This document shows, one piece after another, positions 52,933 to 61,200 of a DNA stretch of 64,000 nt. Both the position numbers and the translations under genes were made by a program. The stretch is taken from contig NZ_CP075175.1 of assembly GCF_021223605.1 (NCBI RefSeq), positions 5,163,501 to 5,227,500 on the forward strand. The letters run 5' to 3'. The stretch is from Paenibacillus sp. 481. Lineage in GTDB: Bacteria > Bacillota > Bacilli > Paenibacillales > Paenibacillaceae. The notes beneath the pieces were generated by a model, which worked only from the letters and a program-made list of their open reading frames with translations, had not been told where the DNA came from and ran no database searches. Positions within the stretch are counted from its first letter, which is position 1, and every line of letters begins with the position of its first letter.

Positions 52933-53384
52933 AACGTAGCACTCCTTTCTAATGTAAAAATAATCTAGTTACGAAAAGGCCTCATTCAGATGAATTTACT
53001 AGTTTCCTATATTTTATGATTTATATTCACGCATGCTTTAGTTAAGTTACTTAATTTATGGCCCTTTTAATAAAACGATAGCCTCGATTCCCCCGTTTGG
53101 TTATAAGGAATCAAGGCTTATTTTACTAGAGAGACAAGCATATATATTTACTCTTTTTCAGGTCGGGGAACATATAATCAGTAGTAATCCGTAATGTCTA
53201 TATGTTCTTATCAAAAACGGTTATCGAAAGCTGCAAAGATCCTAGACAATGGATCACGCTCAAAAAGATAGCCCATGCACCCTATTTCAGAATGCATGGG
53301 CTTTTTACAAGGCCGAAGACGCTTCCCCATTCGATTTTTATTTTTTGTAAAATAATTAATGCTAAAGTTATTCCGTTTACAAAG
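52933..53384. other. Intergenic region with hairpins and repeat copy
   Basis: It holds a hairpin with AGCCTCGATTCC/GGAATCAAGGCT arms (53080-53118), a degraded copy of the TTCTTGTCA-type repeat (53192-53213) and a bidirectional terminator (53270-53306). No gene is seen. Confidence 0.5.
53270..53306. terminator. Bidirectional terminator
   Basis: AGCCCATGCA and TGCATGGGCT arms (10 bp) around a 13-base loop; TTTT flanks on the plus strand and ATCTTTTTG on the minus strand. Confidence 0.75.
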
Positions 53385-53528
53385 CTATTTTTTTACTGCT
53401 GATTTCGCCAGCATGATCAACTCTTCCTTTGTCAAAGAATTGCCTGGGTTCGTTACGATTTGAAAACTTTTGTTATCCACCCCCCAGCTTAGATAGTTTC
53501 CATTCGTGTACGTTAACCGGATGAGGTC
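53385..53528 (-). pseudogene. DUF4367-like C-terminal fragment
   Basis: A 47-codon stretch, closed upstream by TGA at 53529-53531 and ending at TAG 53385, reads LIRLTYTNGNYLSWGVDNKS and then ...NSLTKEELIMLAKSAVKK, which resembles the end of a DUF4367 domain in sigma-factor-linked lipoproteins. The rest of the gene is absent. Confidence 0.6.
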
Positions 53529-53567
53529 TCACATCTCCTCTTGAGTCCTCTTGTTCACTTACAATAA

Positions 53568-54788
53568 TTATAACTCCTGACTAGGTGCCGCTGCTGTAGC
53601 TGCATGATCGTGACGGAATTTAACGAGTAATCCTGGCAGCACACTAACGACTAGAACTAGTGCAGAGATGGCATACACAATCATGAGTGAAGTACTCTTC
53701 ATAAGAACTCCAGATAATGAAGAACCAAGAAGCATCGCCCCGATAAACAATGGTGTGATGGTTCCGTTCACTCTACCAATCAACTGCTCATCAATTTGTG
53801 TAACCATATAGGTTGAGATGACGACGTTTACGAACGCCAAACTGACAGAACCAAGGAAACTGATGATCAGCGTCAGCCACAACCAAGTTGAAAGCACTTC
53901 TCCGAAAGTTGCCAAAGCCAAAAAACAGACACCTGCGATCAGCGTCACATTTTGATTTAATTTACTATTAATGACTGCTGCGATTGCTCCCCCGACTAGA
54001 AGCCCAAGCCCGGATGCCCCAGATAAGTACGGCAACGAAGTTTTATCTAATCCCAACTGTTCGGTAATAATAAATATTTCTAGTGGATTAACGAGTCCCA
54101 TGGACAAGCCGAGCAGTGTAAACACGATGGCTACCATGCGCAGGGATGTTGATTGAATGACGTAATTCCATCCTTCCTTCAAGTCGGAAAGCAGTGACGT
54201 ATCCACTTCTTTTTCAGTGTCATCTTTCGGTAAAAATGAAAGTAGTACTGCAGACGCAATAAACAAAACTAACAGTGAATAAAGCGATGCCTGAATACCT
54301 AATTGCGTGTAGATGAACGTGCCTACAAGCGGCCCGAGAATAAGAAATAGAGATTGCGAGCTTTGCGTGAGGCCAATAGCTGAATGCACATGTTCATCCT
54401 CGACATTACGCTTAATAATTTTAATAGATGATGGCTGCGAGAACTGACTTACGATGGAAGAAACGAATGTCGCTAGATATAGCACCTGCCAGTATCCTGT
54501 AGCTAGCACGACGATAATAAGTACGATTGACAACGTACTCAAAATGTCACCGACAATCATAGTTCGTTTAGGATTCCAGCGGTCAGCCAAGGCGCCTCCA
54601 ATGAACGAAAAGACAAAGATAGGTACATATTCAAGCACGGTGATGAGCGATATCGCAATAGGATTGCTCTGTGTTTGTTCCATAATAAAATACAAAATCG
54701 CCATGTTGCGAACCCATATGGCCAAGTTCTGTAGGAGATCAGAACCTGTGACGATTAGAAATGCCTTATTTTTAAATAAATGATTCAT
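53568..54788 (-). CDS. MFS exporter next to the NRPS
   Basis: The 406-residue protein has 12 membrane segments and the MFS loop GGALADRWNPKRTM. It belongs to the MFS_3/EntS-like group of exporters often found in NRPS and siderophore clusters. Start ATG 54788 lies 6 nt after GAGGGG. It follows the NRPS and the 49-residue peptide gene on the same strand and is the likely exporter of the NRPS product. The hairpin at 54926-54970 separates them, so co-transcription is uncertain. Confidence 0.85.
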   Translation of the reverse strand: MNHLFKNKAFLIVTGSDLLQNLAIWVRNMAILYFIMEQTQSNPIAISLITVLEYVPIFVFSFIGGALADRWNPKRTMIVGDILSTLSIVLIIVVLATGYWQVLYLATFVSSIVSQFSQPSSIKIIKRNVEDEHVHSAIGLTQSSQSLFLILGPLVGTFIYTQLGIQASLYSLLVLFIASAVLLSFLPKDDTEKEVDTSLLSDLKEGWNYVIQSTSLRMVAIVFTLLGLSMGLVNPLEIFIITEQLGLDKTSLPYLSGASGLGLLVGGAIAAVINSKLNQNVTLIAGVCFLALATFGEVLSTWLWLTLIISFLGSVSLAFVNVVISTYMVTQIDEQLIGRVNGTITPLFIGAMLLGSSLSGVLMKSTSLMIVYAISALVLVVSVLPGLLVKFRHDHAATAAAPSQEL

Positions 54789-54925
54789 AGCCATCCCCTC
54801 TATTAAACCGACTATCCGGTTTATATATATTCTCTTGTTAGCTCGCTGGATGTCGCACCTATTCATAGACTGACCGTGCAGTCTAACATTCGTCATTGAG
54901 AACTAGCAGATTGCGTACAATTAAT

Positions 54926-54970
54926 GTCCTCTTACCTATCACTGCATGAGCTATGATTCGGTAAGAGGAC
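54926..54970. terminator. Hairpin between the peptide gene and the exporter
   Basis: A perfect 11-bp stem (GTCCTCTTACC/GGTAAGAGGAC) with a 23-base loop. The flanks are AT-rich but without a clear T-run, so it may be a regulatory or processing hairpin and not a terminator. Confidence 0.5.
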
Positions 54971-55011
54971 AACTAATTAATAAAGATAGCTTCTGTTCTT
55001 AAACGGATTTC

Positions 55012-55161
55012 TTACTTGTCATCGGTTTCTTTTTTCAAGGCGTCGCTTATCTCTTTAACGATCGTATCCGGCAAGTTCTCTAGCTCTTCTGTCAATTCAT
55101 TGAGTTCTTTAGGTACTTCTTCGTCTTTCACGATACCGAATTTGAAAAATTTGTTCTTCAT
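55012..55161 (-). CDS. 49-residue acidic peptide gene downstream of the NRPS
   Basis: ATG 55161 lies 6 nt after AAAGGAGG. The peptide begins MKNKFFKFGIVKDEEVPKEL and ends in ALKKETDDK; it is acidic and predicted helical, with no cysteine and no signal. It starts 44 bp after the NRPS stop and precedes the exporter. It might be a ribosomal peptide precursor, a small regulator or an NRPS partner. It does not look like an MbtH protein. Confidence 0.65.
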   Translation of the reverse strand: MKNKFFKFGIVKDEEVPKELNELTEELENLPDTIVKEISDALKKETDDK

Positions 55162-55205
55162 TTTTCTCCTCCTTTATCCAATTTATGATAGTATATCACA
55201 CCATC

Positions 55206-58200
55206 CTACGAAATGGTCATATTATCCAAAGTGTATATTTGAGAATATGGATTTCGTGCGATGTGTTCAAAAAGAGATACGTACCGATTCGCAAATGTGT
55301 TCATGGTTTTGGTTAAGAACAACGTCGTACGATAATCAAATTGTACGATAAACTCGTCTGCGAAATATTGAGCAGTCACATAAAGATCGTATTCAGAGAA
55401 TTTCCAATCATATGGATAAGGAGACACCTGCAAGCTCGTAGTCTCTACAGGACGTACGGTGAAATTGTTTAGATTAAACATCGTGTCAAACAACGGTTTC
55501 TTGTCAATATCAAAAGGAACTTCAGCATCCTCCAACATCTTTTCGAATGGATATTGCTGATGCTCAAAAGCTTTAATTAGTCGTTTTTGAACCTGCTGAA
55601 CGAACTCAGCATAAGAATCCTCAACCGTAATTCGGTTTCGAAGTGGAATCGTATTAATGAATAAACCGACCGTCTCCTGAAGTTCAGGGCGTTGACGACC
55701 GAAGGCGTACGTTCCGACGACAAGATCAGTTTCGTCCGTTATCTGATGGAGCAACAGCAGATATATGGAATAAAGAACGGCAAAATCGGTCACCATTGGA
55801 TCGCCCAGCTCATTTTTTATGTTGTACAACCACTGCTTCGGTATCTTTGTAACGACACTGTCACCTTCATAATTTTGCAAATCGATTTGTGTTCCATCGG
55901 TTGGCAGCTTAAATGGTTGATATCCGGCCAATTGTTGCTGCCAGAACGAACCTGATTCCGCGAACGCGCCACGATCTAGGATATCTTTTTGCCATACCGC
56001 ATAATCTTTATATTGCAAAGGTACAGGCCGCAACTCCAAACCGTCATACAATTGGAACAGCTCGCTAAGCAGAATGCCAAGCGAAGTTCCATCTGATACT
56101 GCGTGATGCATGTCCAAGAGAAGCACATTTTTTTCCCATCCGACTTCAAGTAGCTTAGCTCGCATTAGCGGTGGGGAAATGCTCGAAAATGGCTCTATAA
56201 AGGCCGTCATGATGCGTACCCTTTCTGCCTCGCTATATGCTTGTTCTCTCGTCAGTTCAAAGTGAACGACAGGATGTATTCTCTGTACAACTTGCCTTGC
56301 CTGAATCTCAAGTGATGTACGCAGGGCTTCATGACGCGCTATTAATAGCTGAAAACTGCGTTGCAATCGCTCTGGATGGAGTGCCCCGTCGATTTGGAAC
56401 GCCATCGGCATATTCCAGTGCGTATTTCCTTCGCTAGCTAAGTAACCATACGCTTGATAAGGGGTCGCCGGATAAACGTCCTGTTCTGCAGCAGGTGATA
56501 TGACTGCATAGATGTCCTGCGGATTGGACTGCATGTTTGACTGTACATAACCCGCCAACGATTTTACCGTTGGGTTCTCAAATACAGCCTGCAAGTCGAT
56601 CCGAACATGCAGCCTCTGCTGGATTAGTGTCGTCACCATCATAGCATTAAGAGAGTGACCCCCATGTTCAAAAAAGTGGTCTTCAATGCCGACACAATCG
56701 ACTTTGAGCACTTCTTCCCAGATTCGAACCAATTCTACTTCGACCGAATTCGTCGGTGCCATATATTCAAGATCCGATTTTCTGCTTGGTTGCGGTAAAG
56801 AATTACGATCAACCTTTCCATTTGATGTTAGTGGCAGCGAGTCCAACAATACAAAGACGGAAGGCACCATATATCTCGGCAACAGCGCATTCAAGTGTTC
56901 TCTAAATATACTGCTTCCAGTATCTTTTCCATCCTCGTTTACAACAATATAAGCGGCTAAAAATGAATACTCCTGCTCGTCCTTAGCAGGAACGACGACA
57001 ACCTCTCGCACTTCTGGCAAGGAAAGCAGCTTATCTTCTACTTCGCTCAGCTCAATCCGGTTCCCACGAATTTTGACCTGCCGATCTAGCCGCTCAAGGA
57101 ACTCAAGGTTCCCATCTGGCAGCCACCGAACGAGGTCCCCTGTCCGGTATAGTCTTTCGCCTGCTACGAATGGACTTGCGATAAATCGTTCGGCCGTCAG
57201 CTCAGGCTGGTTTAAATACTCGCGAGCCAGCCCTTCCCCTCCAACGTACAGTTCACCTGAAACACCGATCGGTTGTAGCTGGCCCCATCGGTTCAGCACA
57301 TATACCTGCGTATTATGAATTGGCCGCCCAATCGGCACCGTTCCTTGTTCTCGAATGCTTTCATCCACGGTATAAGTCGCCGTAAACACGGTCGTCTCTG
57401 TCGGCCCATATCCATTTGCTATTCGATTCGGGCCTAAGTAATCCAGTGCCTTTACGACATGCTTCTTGGAGCCTGCTTCACCGCCAAAGAACAGCTTGCT
57501 TACATACTTCAGGCACGTCACATCCCAATCCACAAGCGTGTTAAACAGCGCTGCGGTCATAAACGCGGATGTGATGCGTTGTTCCTCAAACGTCCGCGCC
57601 AGCTCGGCGGCGTTCAACACATCATCCTTCCGTATAAGGACAAGTGTCGCTCCGTTCAAGAGCGCGCCAAAAATCTCATACGTCGATCCGTCAAACGCAT
57701 AGTTGGACAGTTGTAGCATCCTGTCTGCTGGGCGTACGTCCATAAAGCCGTTGTTGATGCTCGTCTTCACGACGTTCTGATGCGTGGTGACGACTCCTTT
57801 TGGCGTGCCAGTCGAACCCGAAGTATACATGATGTAGGCGACATCCACGGAACGCAGTTCTCGGGTCGCTACCATTTCAGCTCCCCTTTCAGTTGCTACT
57901 GTTGCAGGAGCATCTGTCGTGCTATTCCAGCGCTGCACATCCAAAGGCAATACTTTACCTAAGAAGTTAGGAGCGACCTGGTCCTCTTCCGCTAGTAGTA
58001 GCCGCGCCCCACTATCCGCAAGCATAAAGGCCAGCCTTTCCGGCGGGAATCCAGGGTCAAGTGGCACATACGCTGCACCAGCCTTCAAAATGCCGACAAT
58101 CGATACAATCATCTCCATTGAACGCTCTGCGAGTAGCCCTACGGCATCACCAGACCGAACCCCCTGCTGTCTTAGCGCTGCTGCAAGAAAGGTTGAGCGG

Positions 58201-61200
58201 ACATCCAGCTCTTTGTAAGTAATCTCATCTGTTCCGAATCGAACGGCTGGATGATCAGGCTGACGCGCTACCGTTTCGGTAAATAGCTGAGGAATCGTTG
58301 CTTCTCGCGGATAAGGTGCTGACACCCCACCGAAGCTTGCCAGCTGAACGCGTTCCTCTTCTGTTAGTAGCCCAATATTTTTGATGTTCTGCTCGGGTCG
58401 GTCAACCATCTGCTCAAGAATATAATAATAATGACTCTGCATCCGTTCAATGGTAGCTGGCGCAAACAAGTCGCGGTCATATTCCACGGTTAAGCACAGT
58501 CCTTTTTCCGTCTCATGTCCTCCCCAAGTCATATCGAATTTGGGTTCTTGGGTTGTAGTCCGAAGCTGGCGTATGCGCATATCGGATTGCTCAAACGAAG
58601 TGAGCTCCATATTTTGCAGCACGAACATCGTATCGAACAGCGGGTGCCGATTCGGGTCCCGCGACAGATTCAACTGTTCAATCAATTCCTCTAATGGATA
58701 TAACTCATGCTCAAAGGCATGGAGCAGTCGTTCCCTTACTTCACTAATGTAGGACTGGAGCTGTATCTCTCCCCGTGGCGCAAGCCGAAGCGCCATTGTG
58801 TGAACAAACATACCGACGATGTCAGCCGTATCCGCATGTTTTCTCCCAGCCATAGGTGCCCCGATGATAATGTCTTCGTCTCCTGAATATTTGGAGAGCA
58901 AGATGGAATAAGCCGTTAGCAGTAACGTATAGAGCGTTGTACCATTTCTTCCAGCCAGCTCGTTTAATCGTTCGGTAAACTCCGCGCTAAGCTGGAGTTC
59001 ACTTTGCCCTCCTGCACATTTCTTTCCGCTTTGACGGGTGAAATCATAAGGGAAATTCAGGACGGGGAGCTCACCCTTAAATTGTTCTAACCAGAAGCAT
59101 TCGCTCTGCCTGTAAGCTTCACTATTCTTTTGTTCCTGCTCCTGCACCGCGTAATCTTTGTATTGAACGGATAGCGGCTCAAATACCACTCCATTGTATA
59201 GCTGTAGTAACTCTCTAAAAATAATTCCAGTCGACACGCCATCGGAGACACTATGATGAATGTCAATGATAAGCAAATGTCTCATTTTTGATACGGTTAA
59301 CATTCCGGCACGGAGCAATGAAGGTCCAGTAAGATCGAATGGACGAATAAATGAAATTAGGTAGTTGTCTATTCGATCCTGCACGGCAACTGCATCATCC
59401 GGTTCGCCAGTAAACATATCGTGCTTCATATTCCAATTCAATTCCAATACCGAATGAATCTGCTGCCTAAGTTCACCTTGAACAACCTTAAAGGAAGTCC
59501 GTAAGGATTCATGCCGATCTAAGAGGGCAAGGAAGGCCTCTTGCATGCGCTCCCTATCGATTTCGCTTTCAAACTCGAACACCATCGGCATGTTGTAGCT
59601 GGTTCCACTTCGATCGACTTGCTGAACCATATACAGTCGCTTTTGTGCAGAAGAAACCGGATATGTGGCTTGCACTCGGGCTGGCCTCAATGGTGCATGT
59701 CGGTCGTCACGCGCTTCCTTTTGTATAAGTAAAGCCTGCTCATAGACTGAAGTATTTGCAAAAACATCATGAAGCGATAGCCGTATATCAAGCATTTTAT
59801 GAACCTTGGCAATTAGAGTCATAGCTTTTAACGAATGACCGCCCAGCTCAAAAAAATGATCATAAATGCCGACTTGTTCAAGGCCGAGCACCTCGGCCCA
59901 AATCGATGCAAGTTGCTGCTCCACTTCATTTGTAGGAGCCGTATACCGAATGGTCACACGTTCATGTGGTGCAGGCAATGCTCGTCGATCTATTTTGCCA
60001 TTCGTGGTCAATGGCATCGAGTCGAGTATGATAAAGCTAGATGGTACCATATAATCTGGCACGATTGGTTTAAGCTGTGTACGAAGTAAAGCTTCTAATG
60101 CAGTGAAGTGCTCAGGTTCTGTTGGAACCGTAGGAACAAGGTATGCTGCTAAAAAAGAATGCCCCTGCTCGTCCTTAGCAGGAACGACGACAACCTCTCG
60201 CACTTCTGGCAAGGAAAGCAGCTTATCTTCCACTTCGCCCAGCTCAATCCGGTTCCCACGAATTTTGACCTGCCGATCCAGCCGTTCAAGGAACTCAAGG
60301 TTCCCATCTGGCAGCCACCGTACGAGGTCCCCTGTCCGATATAGTCTTTCGCCTGCTACGAATGGACTTGCGATAAATCGTTCGGCTGTCAGCTCAGGCT
60401 GGTTTAAATACTCGCGAGCCAGCCCTTCCCCTCCAACGTGTAGTTCACCTGGAACACCGATCGGTTGTTGCTGGCCCCACCGGTTCAGCACGTATACCTG
60501 CGTATTATGAATTGGCCGCCCAATCGGCACCGTTCCACATTCTCGAATGGTATTATCCACGGAATAAGTTGCCGCAAACACGGTCGTTTCCGTCGGCCCA
60601 TACCCATTTGCTATTCGATTCGGGCCCAAGTAATCCAGTGCTTTCACGACATGCTTCTTGGAGCCTGCTTCACCGCCAAAGAACAGCTTGCTTACGTGCT
60701 TCAGGCACGTCACGTCCCAATCCACGAGTGTGTTAAACAGCGCTGCGGTCATAAACGCGGATGTGATGCGTTGTTCCTCAAACGTCCGCGCCAGCTCGGC
60801 GGCGTTCAACATATCCTCCTTCCGTATAAGGACAAGTGTTGCTCCATTCAAGAGTGCGCCAAAAATCTCATACGTCGATCCGTCAAACGCATAGTTGGAC
60901 AGTTGCAGCATCCTGTCTGCTGGGCGTACGTCCATAAAGCCGTTGTTGATGCTCGTCTTCACGACGTTCTGATGCGTGGTGACGACTCCTTTTGGCGTAC
61001 CAGTCGAACCCGAAGTATACATGATGTAAGCGATATCCTCGGAACGCAGTTCTCGGGTCGCTACCATTTCAGCTCCCCTTTCAGTTGCTACTGTTGCAGG
61101 AGCATCTGTCGTGCTATTCCAGCGCTGCACATCTAAAGGCAATACTTTACCTGTGAAGTTAGGAGCAACCTGTACATCTTCTGCTAGTAGCAACCGCACC

